Source: Mycolicibacterium peregrinum (GTDB lineage: Bacteria; Actinomycetota; Actinomycetes; Mycobacteriales; Mycobacteriaceae). From it: a stretch of 64,000 nucleotides of DNA. Shown here one piece after another: positions 43,694 through 51,887 of this stretch. The position numbers and the translations under genes were made by a program. Under the pieces are notes generated by a model. The model ran no database searches and was not told the origin of the DNA. It worked only from the letters and a program-made list of their open reading frames with translations. Location of the stretch: NCBI RefSeq assembly GCF_001665785.1, contig NZ_LZSO01000038.1:62001-126000 (forward strand). The letters are read 5' to 3'. How positions within the stretch are numbered: the first letter of the stretch is position 1; every line of letters begins with the position of its first letter.

Positions 43694-43885
43694 TCAGGCG
43701 TCTGCCGCGCTGGTCTCCAGCACTGCGGCCAGCTCGACCAGCTTTGCTTCGTGCTCGTTCGCGTGGTGCTGGCAGAAGAGCAGCTCGGCCCCTGAGGGCA
43801 GCTTCGCGCGCACACGTGCGGCCGCACCGCAACGATCGCAGCGATCGGCTCTGGTTAGCTCGGGGCTTGTCAGAGTTGCGTTCAT
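43694..43885 (-). CDS. DUF7455 family small Zn-ribbon-like protein
   Basis: 63 residues, MNATLTSPELTRADRCDRCG. CDRCG and FCQHHANEHE form a likely Zn-binding Cys2-Cys/His2 knuckle. Small proteins of this type lie between the sigB and sigA regions in mycobacteria. A GGAGGAGCC stretch precedes the ATG. A longer frame upstream (to 44788) is a shadow of the DUF952 and TetR genes. Confidence 0.85.
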   Translation of the reverse strand: MNATLTSPELTRADRCDRCGAAARVRAKLPSGAELLFCQHHANEHEAKLVELAAVLETSAADA

Positions 43886-44044
43886 GGCTCCTCCGTCTTC
43901 TGCTCTGCGCATCTCGGCAAAGGCGCCTTGATTGCGTATGTCTACTCTGTCAGACGTTTTGGATTCCGGCCTTGTTCCCCAAGGGTTCACCGGTGTGTCG
44001 TGTCTCACTTGGCTGCCGTGTTGCTGGCCCGGCAAGCTGACGGC

Positions 44045-44419
44045 ATGCATCCGTCCCCGCGTGTCCTGGTTCACTTGTGCAGCGTCGAGGATTGGACGCG
44101 CGCCCAGCGTAGCGGTGAGCACCGTCCCGACTCGCTGGGCCTGCAGGGCTTCGTCCACCTCTCGGCGCCTGAGCAGGTGCATCTGCCGGCCAACCGGCTC
44201 TACTCCGGACGGCGCGATCTGGTGCTGCTGCACATCGATCCGGCGAAGTTGACCGACCCGGTGCGCTGGGAGCCCGGAGTCCCGACGGACCCCGACGCGA
44301 TGTTGTTCCCGCATCTGTACGGTCCGCTGCCCGTGGACGCTGTGACGACCACCACGACCTATGCGCCCGACGGCGAGGGGCGGTTCGCGCCGCTCGCCGG
44401 CGACACGCCGTCGGCGTAG
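44045..44419 (+). CDS. DUF952 family protein
   Basis: 124 residues from ATG 44045 (MHPSPRVLVHLCSVEDWTRA). The family signature GFVHLSAPEQVHLPANRLY and LLHIDPAKL are present. DUF952 proteins have a small ADP-ribosyltransferase-like fold; the biochemical role is unknown. It is the last gene of the conserved block before the catabolic island. Confidence 0.88.
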   Translation: MHPSPRVLVHLCSVEDWTRAQRSGEHRPDSLGLQGFVHLSAPEQVHLPANRLYSGRRDLVLLHIDPAKLTDPVRWEPGVPTDPDAMLFPHLYGPLPVDAVTTTTTYAPDGEGRFAPLAGDTPSA

Positions 44420-44461
44420 AGCGCAACTGAGCAGCCTGCCGGCGCGTGACATGCTCGTCGG

Positions 44462-45100
44462 GTGTCTGTCGCCGCCCAGAACCGGCAGGGCGCGGCCACC
44501 CGGCTGCGCCTGGTGAAGGCTGCCGAACGGCTGTTCGCCGCCCAGGGGGTGGACGCCGTGTCGGTGCGGGCGGTCAATGCGGCCGCGGGACTCGGCGCGG
44601 CCTCGGTGCACTATCACTTCGGCTCCAAGGACGACCTGCTGCGCGCGGTGCTCACCGACATCGGTGCACCGGTACGCGACGAGATCGCGGCCAACGTGGC
44701 GGCACTCGCGGCCGATCCGAGCGCGCCAAGTCCTGACGCCCTTGTCCGCGCGGTCACCGAGCCGTATCTGAAACTGTTGCTCCGCCACCGCGTCCGGGGG
44801 ATGCGGTGGATCAAGATCATCGCTCAGATCTCACAGGAGAACCATCCGGTGATGCTCGAAACCGAGCAGCACCTGCCAGACGAACTCTTCGCTCAGGTTC
44901 AGCGGACGTTTCCCGATTCGGACCCGGCGCGCCTGGAGTTGCGTTGGGCCATCTCGATCATGAACTTCATCCAGGCGCTGAGCCGGGCGGACGGATGGCG
45001 CCGTAACGGGAACCGCCTGGACGAGACCGAACTGCGGGACTTCTACGAAGACCTGGTGCGGTTCGTCGTCGGCGGGGTCGATCGGCTGCTCGGGGCCTGA
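44462..45100 (+). CDS. TetR family transcriptional regulator
   Basis: 212 residues from GTG 44462 (MSVAAQNRQGAATRLRLVKAAERLFAAQ). The N-terminal helix-turn-helix includes AGLGAASVHYHFGSKDDLLRAVL; the C-terminal ligand domain is variable. It is 88 bp upstream of the LLM monooxygenase gene, and a perfect 18-bp inverted repeat lies in that gap. It probably represses the downstream LLM-dehydrogenase pair and releases on binding a substrate or acyl-CoA. Confidence 0.9.
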   Translation: MSVAAQNRQGAATRLRLVKAAERLFAAQGVDAVSVRAVNAAAGLGAASVHYHFGSKDDLLRAVLTDIGAPVRDEIAANVAALAADPSAPSPDALVRAVTEPYLKLLLRHRVRGMRWIKIIAQISQENHPVMLETEQHLPDELFAQVQRTFPDSDPARLELRWAISIMNFIQALSRADGWRRNGNRLDETELRDFYEDLVRFVVGGVDRLLGA

Positions 45101-45143
45101 CCGAATCAGTGCGGTGCGAGAGGGGCTTCGCAGGTCCAGATTG

Positions 45144-45161
45144 TTGGATCACTTGATCCAA
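45144..45161. promoter_or_regulatory. 18-bp perfect inverted repeat, candidate TetR operator
   Basis: TTGGATCA-CT-TGATCCAA, 8-bp arms with a 2-bp spacer, 27 bp before the LLM monooxygenase ATG. A further TGATCC-like half (CGATCC) follows at 45168. Size and position fit a TetR dimer site. Confidence 0.75.
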
Positions 45162-45188
45162 TCAGTCGATCCAGATAACGTGCCGGAC

Positions 45189-46385
45189 ATGTGGAATTCG
45201 AGTTCGATCAAGTTCGGGGCATTCCTGGCGCCCTACCACCCCCTCAACGCAGACCCGGCCCTGCAGCTGCGCCGCGACATCGACCTGATGGCGCATCTCG
45301 ACCATCTCGGTTTCGAGGAGGCATGGATGGGCGAGCACCACTCGACCGGATCCGAAATCGTCCCCGCTCCAGACGTGTTCATCGCGGCAGCGGCCGAGCG
45401 CACCGAGCGGATCCGGTTCGGCACCGGCGTGATGTCGCTGCCGTACCACCACCCGCTGGTCACCGCCGACCGCATCACCCAGCTCGATCTGCAGACCCGT
45501 GGACGGCTGATCGTCGGCACCGGGCCGGGCAAGATCCCGCTGGACGCACACATGATGGGGATCAACCCGATCGATCAGCGCCGCATGCAAGGCGAGGCGC
45601 TGGAGGCGGTGCTGCGCCTGCTGCGCGGCGAGGTCGTCAACATGGAGACCGACTGGTTCACCCTCTGCGATGCGCGGGCCCAACTGCCGACCTACGATCC
45701 CGCGGGCATCGAGGTGGCGACCGCCTCGACCATCTCGCCGAACGGGTCGGTGCTCGCCGGCACGCACGGGCTCTCGCTCCTGTCGCTGGCCGCCAGCTCG
45801 CCGAGCGGATTCGACGTGCTCGACCGCAACTGGGGTGTGTACGAGAAGGTTTCGGCCGAAAACGGGTACCAGGCGGACCGTGCCACCTGGCGGCTGGTCA
45901 ATCCGATGTTCATCGCCGAGACCCGGGCCGAAGCCGAGCGGGCCGTCAGCCGCCGGATCCATGCCATCGCCGAGTACGTCAACCGGCAACAGGGCATAAG
46001 TCCCGACTGGGCGCAGACACCCGAGGGCATCATCAACCAGTGGCGCACCGACAATCTGGGCGAGTTCGGTCAGGTCATCATCGGTACCCCTGAGGACGCG
46101 ATCGCTCAGATCGAGCGACTCATCGACAAGACCGGCGGGTTCGGCACCCTTCTGATCATGCATGTGGACATGGCGAGTTGGGAGGACACCAAGCGCAGTT
46201 ACGAGCTGTTCGCGTCCGAGGTCGTCCCGCACTTCAAGAACCGCAACGTCGGCAGGCAGGCCAGCATGCAGTTCGCCGAGGACAACAGCGAATACCTGCT
46301 GGGCGGCCTGATCGGCGCAATCACAAAGGCGCACACCGACTATTACGGCCAGCCTGCCGAGCAGCTCGCCGGGCAGGGGGCGTGA
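45189..46385 (+). CDS. LLM class flavin-dependent monooxygenase (limonene-monooxygenase-like)
   Basis: 398 residues from ATG 45189 (MWNSSSIKFGAFLAPYHPL). Bacterial-luciferase fold: FGAFLAPYHP, DHLGFEEAWMGEHHSTG, RIRFGTGVMSLPYHHPL and TRGRLIVGTGPG. The N-terminus and length resemble LimB-type limonene 1,2-monooxygenases and related terpene oxygenases. It uses reduced FMN from a separate reductase, which is not encoded nearby. Coupled to the dehydrogenase gene by a TGATG overlap. Confidence 0.85.
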   Translation: MWNSSSIKFGAFLAPYHPLNADPALQLRRDIDLMAHLDHLGFEEAWMGEHHSTGSEIVPAPDVFIAAAAERTERIRFGTGVMSLPYHHPLVTADRITQLDLQTRGRLIVGTGPGKIPLDAHMMGINPIDQRRMQGEALEAVLRLLRGEVVNMETDWFTLCDARAQLPTYDPAGIEVATASTISPNGSVLAGTHGLSLLSLAASSPSGFDVLDRNWGVYEKVSAENGYQADRATWRLVNPMFIAETRAEAERAVSRRIHAIAEYVNRQQGISPDWAQTPEGIINQWRTDNLGEFGQVIIGTPEDAIAQIERLIDKTGGFGTLLIMHVDMASWEDTKRSYELFASEVVPHFKNRNVGRQASMQFAEDNSEYLLGGLIGAITKAHTDYYGQPAEQLAGQGA

Positions 46386-47437
46386 TGCGCGCCGCGGAGT
46401 ACTTCGACGGTCAGTTCACCGTCACCGATGTCACCGAACCGCCTGCCACCGGGCCCGGGCAACTGCGCATCAAGGTGGCCGCCTGCGGCATCTGCGGCAG
46501 TGACCTGAGCATGTCCAAGGATCCGTGCCGGTTCGTCGAGGTGGCCGCCGGTGCGGGTTATCCGTTCGCGGTGTTCGACGCCACCCGTCCGGTGGTCCTC
46601 GGTCACGAGTGGTCCGGCACCGTCGTCGAAACCGGCCCGGGCGTGGAGGATTTCACCGAGGGGGACCGGGTGACCGGGCTCGGTATCACCACGGAGCAGG
46701 GCAGCGGGATGCCGACGATCATCGGCTACTCGAACCAATACCATGGGGCCTTCGGCGAATTCATCGTCGTCGACGCCTTCTGGGTCCGGCACGTCCCCGA
46801 CGGCCTGTCGCTGGAGCACGCGGCTCTGGCCGAGCCGCTCCACGTCGGCGAGATGCACATGCAGCAGTCGGGTCTGACTCCCGCGGACACCGCTCTGGTG
46901 ATCGGATGCGGATCGATCGGTCTGGGCACGATCCTGGCCGCGAAGGCGGCCGGTGCGCACACCGTCATCGCCTCGGAGCCGTCACCCAAACGCCGCGAGC
47001 TCGCCGCGAAGATGGGTGCCGACATCGTCGTCGACCCGGGCGAGCAGGATCCAATCGCCCTGTACAACGAGCTGCTGGGCAGCGGCAAGACCGGTGGCGG
47101 TCTCCTGATCGCGTACGAGTGCAGCGGACGCGCCGGCACCCTGAACACACTTACCCACACGCTGCCTTGGGGTTCGCGCATCCAGGTGGTGGCTTCGCCG
47201 TTCGCCGAGGAGACCATCATCCCGGTGGTCGCGCAGATGCGGCAGATCGCCATCAATTTCGGTCACGGCCCCTACGACCAGGCCTACGAGAAGGTGCTGG
47301 CACGGCTCGCCGCAGGCGAGATCGATGCCGAGGCGATCATCACCGGGCGGGTCGGCCTCGACGGATTGGGCGATGCGTTCGAGTCGCTGCGTGACCCCGA
47401 GGCGCACGTCAAGATCCTGGTGCTGCCGGGGCAGTGA
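46385..47437 (+). CDS. zinc-dependent alcohol dehydrogenase (MDR family)
   Basis: 350 residues from ATG 46385 (GTG 46382 possible). Catalytic zinc ligands lie in ACGICGSDLS and LGHEWSG. The NAD motif is VIGCGSIGLGTILAAKAAGA. The usual structural-zinc four-Cys lobe is not evident: the region after SKDPCRF has a different insertion. Related to threonine/butanediol-type dehydrogenases. With the LLM enzyme upstream it probably oxidises the hydroxylated product to a ketone. Confidence 0.85.
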   Translation: MRAAEYFDGQFTVTDVTEPPATGPGQLRIKVAACGICGSDLSMSKDPCRFVEVAAGAGYPFAVFDATRPVVLGHEWSGTVVETGPGVEDFTEGDRVTGLGITTEQGSGMPTIIGYSNQYHGAFGEFIVVDAFWVRHVPDGLSLEHAALAEPLHVGEMHMQQSGLTPADTALVIGCGSIGLGTILAAKAAGAHTVIASEPSPKRRELAAKMGADIVVDPGEQDPIALYNELLGSGKTGGGLLIAYECSGRAGTLNTLTHTLPWGSRIQVVASPFAEETIIPVVAQMRQIAINFGHGPYDQAYEKVLARLAAGEIDAEAIITGRVGLDGLGDAFESLRDPEAHVKILVLPGQ

Positions 47438-47465
47438 GGATGTGTGGCGACCCGGTCAGCCGCGG

Positions 47466-47480
47466 TGTCCGGGGGACACT
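47466..47480. terminator. hairpin between convergent dehydrogenase genes
   Basis: GTGTCC-GGG-GGACAC hairpin in the 81-bp gap between the Zn-dehydrogenase and the convergent SDR gene; no U tract. Confidence 0.5.
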
Positions 47481-47518
47481 TTCGGCTGCCGGGGACGCCT
47501 GTCGGCGAGGATCGCCTC

Positions 47519-48292
47519 TCAGTTGGTATGGACCGGGGTGACAGGGATCCGGCCCGCGCTGGCACCACCGTCGACGGTCAGATCCGCGCCGGTGATGTAC
47601 GACGACGCATCCGAGGCCAGGAAGGCGACGACGTCGGCGATCTCCTCGGGCGTGCCCACGCGGGTCAGCGGCGCACCGGGATGGCCACCCGGCCCGCGTT
47701 CCACCTCGAGATGGGCGATCATCGGGGTGTCGATCATGCCGGGGTAGACGGTGTTGACCCGAATACCCAACGGGCCCAGCTCGATTGCCGCGACCTTCGA
47801 CATGCCGCGCAGGCCCCACTTGGAGGCACCGTAGGCGGTGTAACCGGCCAGCCCCTGCACACCCGCCTGCGACGAGATGTTGACGATCGATCCGCCGCCT
47901 GCGGCCTGCATCGGCCCGGTGACGGCCTGCATGCCGAGGAAGGCGCCGATGAGGTTGACCCGCAGCATCTGCTCGAACCCGGCGGCGTCCTGCTCGGCCA
48001 GCGGCACCACCTTGCAGATGGCAGCGTTGTTGACCAGCACGTCGACGCGGCCGAATTCGCGCACTGCGGCGTCCACTACTGTGCGCCAGTCATTTTCGTT
48101 GCCTACGTCGTGGCGGACGAAGCGGGCGGCGGCGCCGATGGACTCGGCGACCCGCTGGCCCTCGTCGACGAGGAGATCGGTCAGCACCACCTCGGCGCCC
48201 AGTGCGGCGAACAGCCGAGCCTCGGCCTCGCCCTGCCCGCGGGCGGCGCCGGTGACGATCGCGACCTTGCCGGTCAGGTCCACGCCGGGCAT
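47519..48292 (-). CDS. SDR family oxidoreductase (3alpha/20beta-HSD-like), copy 1
   Basis: 257 residues from ATG 48292. Cofactor motif TGAARGQG (14-21), NNAA (88-91), Ser140/141, and the catalytic YGASK pair Tyr154/Lys158. It belongs to the same subgroup as the SDR at 58424 (GGGSIVNISS, ASKWGLRGMSKVAAIELG, RVNTVYPGM). It should interconvert a secondary alcohol and ketone with NAD(H). Last gene of the fadD-esterase-SDR-SDR operon. Confidence 0.9.
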   Translation of the reverse strand: MPGVDLTGKVAIVTGAARGQGEAEARLFAALGAEVVLTDLLVDEGQRVAESIGAAARFVRHDVGNENDWRTVVDAAVREFGRVDVLVNNAAICKVVPLAEQDAAGFEQMLRVNLIGAFLGMQAVTGPMQAAGGGSIVNISSQAGVQGLAGYTAYGASKWGLRGMSKVAAIELGPLGIRVNTVYPGMIDTPMIAHLEVERGPGGHPGAPLTRVGTPEEIADVVAFLASDASSYITGADLTVDGGASAGRIPVTPVHTN

Positions 48293-49089
48293 CAGTCGTT
48301 GTCCTGGTCGATGCCGGTGAGCATGAGTTCGGAGACGCGGCGGGGGAATTCGGTGAACTTCGCCATCGGGACGATGTTGCGCGGCAGGATGACGTGGCGA
48401 CGGTTGTTCTCGATGGCATCGGCGATCGCCGCCGAAACCACTGCCGGGTCCAACTGGTCGCGCGGAATCATCCGCCACCGGATCGACCGCTCGATGGTGC
48501 GGCGCGCCGGACCGAATGCGCGGATGTGGTCGATCATGTCGGTCTTCACCTCACCGACCTGCACCAGCGTGGTGCCGACCGGTTTGCCCCGCAGCTCGCC
48601 GCGGATGCCCGCGGTGAAATGACTCAGCCCGGCCTTCGACGTGCCGTACAGGGTCAGTCCCGGCCCCTGCGAAATCGCGCCCATCGACGAGACGTTGACG
48701 AGGTGGCCCCGCCCGCGCTGGACCATGCGGGGTATCGCCTGGCGGCAGATGTCCATCGGCGCAGCCAGATTGACCTGAAGCAGGTTGCGGATCTGCTCGG
48801 GGCTGACCTGATGGAACCGGCCGACGTGGTCGATCCCGGCGTTGTTGATCACGATGTCCACCGGTCCGTCGGCCTCGACCCGGTCCAGCAGTCCCTCCAC
48901 GGCCGCCGGGTCACCCAGGTCGGTCGGGTAGGCCTTGCCGCCGATCTCCTTGACGAGCAGGTTGAGCGCTTCGGCGTCACGGGCCACCACGGCGACGTCG
49001 ACACCGCGCGCGGAAAGCACCTCGGCGATGCTCTTGCCCAGGCCGCGGCTCGCGCCGGTGACCAGAGCGCGGGAGTTCCTCAGCTTCAT
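48292..49089 (-). CDS. SDR family oxidoreductase
   Basis: 265 residues from ATG 49089 (MKLRNSRALVTGASRGLG). TGASRGLG, NNAG (82-85), Ser135, Tyr148 and Lys152 are intact. It has a longer C-terminal part (RSIRWRMIPRDQLDPAVVSAAIADAIENNRRHVILPR), as in SDRs that act on acyl or membrane-bound substrates. Its stop overlaps the next SDR start by one base. Confidence 0.88.
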   Translation of the reverse strand: MKLRNSRALVTGASRGLGKSIAEVLSARGVDVAVVARDAEALNLLVKEIGGKAYPTDLGDPAAVEGLLDRVEADGPVDIVINNAGIDHVGRFHQVSPEQIRNLLQVNLAAPMDICRQAIPRMVQRGRGHLVNVSSMGAISQGPGLTLYGTSKAGLSHFTAGIRGELRGKPVGTTLVQVGEVKTDMIDHIRAFGPARRTIERSIRWRMIPRDQLDPAVVSAAIADAIENNRRHVILPRNIVPMAKFTEFPRRVSELMLTGIDQDND

Positions 49090-49109
49090 GGGTTGCCTTT
49101 CAGTGGTTT

Positions 49110-50099
49110 TCAGGTGCGGTCTTGGTTGTTCAGGTCGGATTTCAGGGCGTCGCGGACGACGGCGCACACGTCTTCGGTGGCTTCCGCCGCGGCGGGCAGG
49201 TGGTCGGCGAGGTTGAAGAAGCCGTGGAAGCCCCGCTCGTAACGCCGGACGCTCACTTTCGCGCCGCCGGCGGCGAGCCTGCGGGCGTACTCCTCGCCTT
49301 CCTCGCACAGCGGATCCAGGGCCCCCGTCAACACGTGCGCATCCGGAAGTCCGGTCAGGTCACCGAGAATCGGCGATGCCGACACCTCGGCCTGCGCGCC
49401 GCTCGCCCCGAGGTATTGGGCGGTGAACCACTGCATGTGTTCGGCGGTCAGCACCCCGCTCTTGGTGTGCGGGCTGGACAGCGACGATTTGCGACGCTGA
49501 TCCACCACCGGGTAGATCAGCAGCTGGAACGCGATCGCCGGTCCGCCCCGGTCGCGGGCTGTCATCGCGACCACGGCAGCCAGGTTGCCGCCCGCGCTGT
49601 CGCCTGCGATCACGAGCCGGGCCGGGTCACCGCCGAGTTCGGCGGCGTGGGCAGCCGCCCATTCCGTTGCCGCCCAGGCATCTTCGACTGCGGCGGGGTA
49701 GGGGTGCTCGGGTGCCAGCCGGTAGTCGACCGAGACCACGATCGCGCCGATGCCGTTGGCGAGCCTGCGGCAGCACGAGTCGTGTGAGTCGAGATCACAC
49801 AGCACGAATCCGCCGCCGTGGAAATAGACCAGTACGGGCAAGGCGGGGCCTGGCTCGGGGTCCAGCGGGTGGTAGATCCGCACCGGAATGTCGCCGGCGG
49901 GTCCCGGGACGGCACGGTTCTCGACATGGCCCACCTGCACGGGGCGGGCCGGCCGGCGGCTGGCCTTGAGCCGGGCCCGTACCTCGGCTGCCGCGGCGAC
50001 GGGATCCATGCCGCCTTCGAGGATCGGGGCGAACGCGTCGCCCATCCGGCCGGCGACCTCGCGCTTCATGGTGTCGTCCTGGGTGTTCACGTCACTCAC
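49110..50099 (-). CDS. HSL-family alpha/beta hydrolase (esterase/lactonase), copy 1
   Basis: 329 residues. Hormone-sensitive-lipase motifs HGGGF (94-98) and GDSAGG with Ser168; acid in ALDPL and His in RGFHGF. No signal peptide. Close paralogue of the esterase at 61082 (shared GPAGDIPVRIY, LANGIGA, VVSVDYRLAPE). It overlaps the ligase stop by 4 bp. In this pathway it may hydrolyse the ester or lactone made by the Baeyer-Villiger enzyme. Confidence 0.9.
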   Translation of the reverse strand: MSDVNTQDDTMKREVAGRMGDAFAPILEGGMDPVAAAAEVRARLKASRRPARPVQVGHVENRAVPGPAGDIPVRIYHPLDPEPGPALPVLVYFHGGGFVLCDLDSHDSCCRRLANGIGAIVVSVDYRLAPEHPYPAAVEDAWAATEWAAAHAAELGGDPARLVIAGDSAGGNLAAVVAMTARDRGGPAIAFQLLIYPVVDQRRKSSLSSPHTKSGVLTAEHMQWFTAQYLGASGAQAEVSASPILGDLTGLPDAHVLTGALDPLCEEGEEYARRLAAGGAKVSVRRYERGFHGFFNLADHLPAAAEATEDVCAVVRDALKSDLNNQDRT

Positions 50100-51742
50100 C
50101 GGGAACCTCCGGTGAGCTCGCCACGCAGCACCTTGCCGGTCGCGTTGCGGGGCAGCCTGCCGAGGAATTCGACGTCGCGGGGAATCTTGTACCGGGCCAG
50201 GTTCGCCCGCACATAGTCCTTGATCTCATCGGCGCCCAGCGTCGCCCCGTCGACCAGCACCACATAGGCGTTGAGCCGCTGACCGAAATCGTCGTCGCTG
50301 ACCCCGATCACCGCCACTTCGTCGACCTCGGGATGGCTGGTGATCAGGTTCTCGACCTCCAGTGGGTAGACGTTCTCACCACCGCAGATCACCATGTCGT
50401 CGTCACGGCCGTCGATGTAGAGGCGGCCGGTGTCGTCGAAGTGGCCGACGTCCCCGCTGCTCTGCAATCCGTCGATCGATTCCTTGGTGCGGCCGTCGGT
50501 GTAACCGGCGAAGCTCACGTCGCTGCCGGCGAATACCCGGCCGATCACGCCGGGTTCGGTGATCTCGTTGCCCGCCGAGTCGTACAGGCGGACGGCACAT
50601 CCGACCGGGGGCCGGCCGGCGGTGCGTGGATCGTGTTCGAGATCTTCGGGCATCGCCACGGTCATGACCGCGAGTTCGGTTGAGCCGTAAAGGTTGTAGA
50701 GCACCGGGCCGAACTCCGCCAGTGTGTGTGTGACCAGGTCGGGTGGCATGGCCGAGCCTGAAACGAAGATGATCTTCAGCGACGACGTGTCGTAGCTGTC
50801 GCGAACATCCTTGGGCAGCGCCAGGATTCGCTGCAGCATCGTGGGCACCACGACCAGCACATCGCAGTGGTGGTTCTGGACCGCGCGCAGCGTCTCCTCC
50901 GGGTTGAACTTGCGCCGCAGTACCAGGCGGTTGCCCAGGGCCAGCGACAGCACGGCCTGCCCGAGCCCGGTGCCGTGGAACATCGGCGCGGCGAGCATGC
51001 ACGTCTGACCGCGGCGGCGCGGCACCCGGTCAAGCAACTGCGCGGAGAACAGGGGAGAAGTCTTGCCGCGCGGTGCGCCCTTGGGTGTGCCGGTGGTGCC
51101 GCTGGTCAGCAGCGTCATGCCGCCGGGTTTGGCGGGCGCGGCGACCGGCGCCGGCGAGGTGGCGGCGATCAGGCCTTCCAATGAACCCTCGACGTCGGCT
51201 GTCGAGCGTTCGTCGGTCCAGGCCAGGAATCGTCGTACGGAGGGATCGATGGCGCTGACGAGGTCGATGAACTCGTCGTCGTAGATCAGCACGGTGACCT
51301 TCTCGCGGGCCGCCACGTCGGCGAGCTGCGGCTTGGCGAACCCGGTGTTCATCAGCAGCAGCTGCGCCCCGACCTTGCCGGCCGCGGCCAGGACGGTGAC
51401 CAGGCCGCGGTGGTCCCGGCACAGCGCCGCGATCACCGAGCCCGCACCGATCCCGCGTGAGTTCCAGGCCCGGGCAAGGGCATTGACCCGGCCGTTGAGT
51501 TGGGCGAACGTCACGTCACCCCATTCGTCGGTGATCGCGATGGCGTTGGGATCGCGGGTCGCGGCACTTTCGATGACGGCGGCGAAGCCGCCGAACTGGC
51601 GGACCAACTTTGCCTGCCGGATCCCGTCGGCTGCTCCACCGGACAGGCCGGACTCACGCAGCACGGCAAGGCTACGGGCGATCACGCGGAGCCGGTTGAT
51701 CCTGGCGGCGAGGCTGGAAGGGCGCGGAGTAGCTCGCTTCAT
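50096..51742 (-). CDS. acyl-CoA ligase (AMP-binding, FadD12-like)
   Basis: 548 residues from ATG 51742 (MKRATPRPSSLAARINRL). P-loop-like TSGTTGTPKG at 213-222, YGSTE, the GRPPVGC and DMVICGGENVYPLEVE hinge, and the C-terminal catalytic Lys537 in NATGKVLRG. It activates a carboxylic acid to acyl-CoA. Neighbouring an esterase and a WS/DGAT, it recalls the M. tuberculosis Rv1425-fadD12 locus. First gene of a four-gene minus-strand operon; a 17-bp palindrome lies 44 bp upstream. Confidence 0.9.
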   Translation of the reverse strand: MKRATPRPSSLAARINRLRVIARSLAVLRESGLSGGAADGIRQAKLVRQFGGFAAVIESAATRDPNAIAITDEWGDVTFAQLNGRVNALARAWNSRGIGAGSVIAALCRDHRGLVTVLAAAGKVGAQLLLMNTGFAKPQLADVAAREKVTVLIYDDEFIDLVSAIDPSVRRFLAWTDERSTADVEGSLEGLIAATSPAPVAAPAKPGGMTLLTSGTTGTPKGAPRGKTSPLFSAQLLDRVPRRRGQTCMLAAPMFHGTGLGQAVLSLALGNRLVLRRKFNPEETLRAVQNHHCDVLVVVPTMLQRILALPKDVRDSYDTSSLKIIFVSGSAMPPDLVTHTLAEFGPVLYNLYGSTELAVMTVAMPEDLEHDPRTAGRPPVGCAVRLYDSAGNEITEPGVIGRVFAGSDVSFAGYTDGRTKESIDGLQSSGDVGHFDDTGRLYIDGRDDDMVICGGENVYPLEVENLITSHPEVDEVAVIGVSDDDFGQRLNAYVVLVDGATLGADEIKDYVRANLARYKIPRDVEFLGRLPRNATGKVLRGELTGGSR

Positions 51743-51785
51743 GGCGCAAACCGTAGGTCGCATCGGGCCCGGTGCGGGCCATGAA

Positions 51786-51802
51786 GTCTCGCTGGGCGAG
51801 AC
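51786..51802. promoter_or_regulatory. 17-bp perfect palindromic operator, fadD / WS-DGAT divergent promoter
   Basis: GTCTCGC-TGG-GCGAGAC, perfect 7-bp arms. It is the best copy of an element found six times in this island. An imperfect second copy (GTCTC-CTGG-GACAC) follows exactly 22 bp later at 51808. It lies between the divergent ligase operon and the WS/DGAT gene. Confidence 0.75.
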
Positions 51803-51887
51803 AGCTTGTCTCCTGGGACACACGATTGGTTAAGAGTGATGGCAGCCACATGGGAGCCGTATCGGCGGCGGACAAGCGAGGTTGAGA

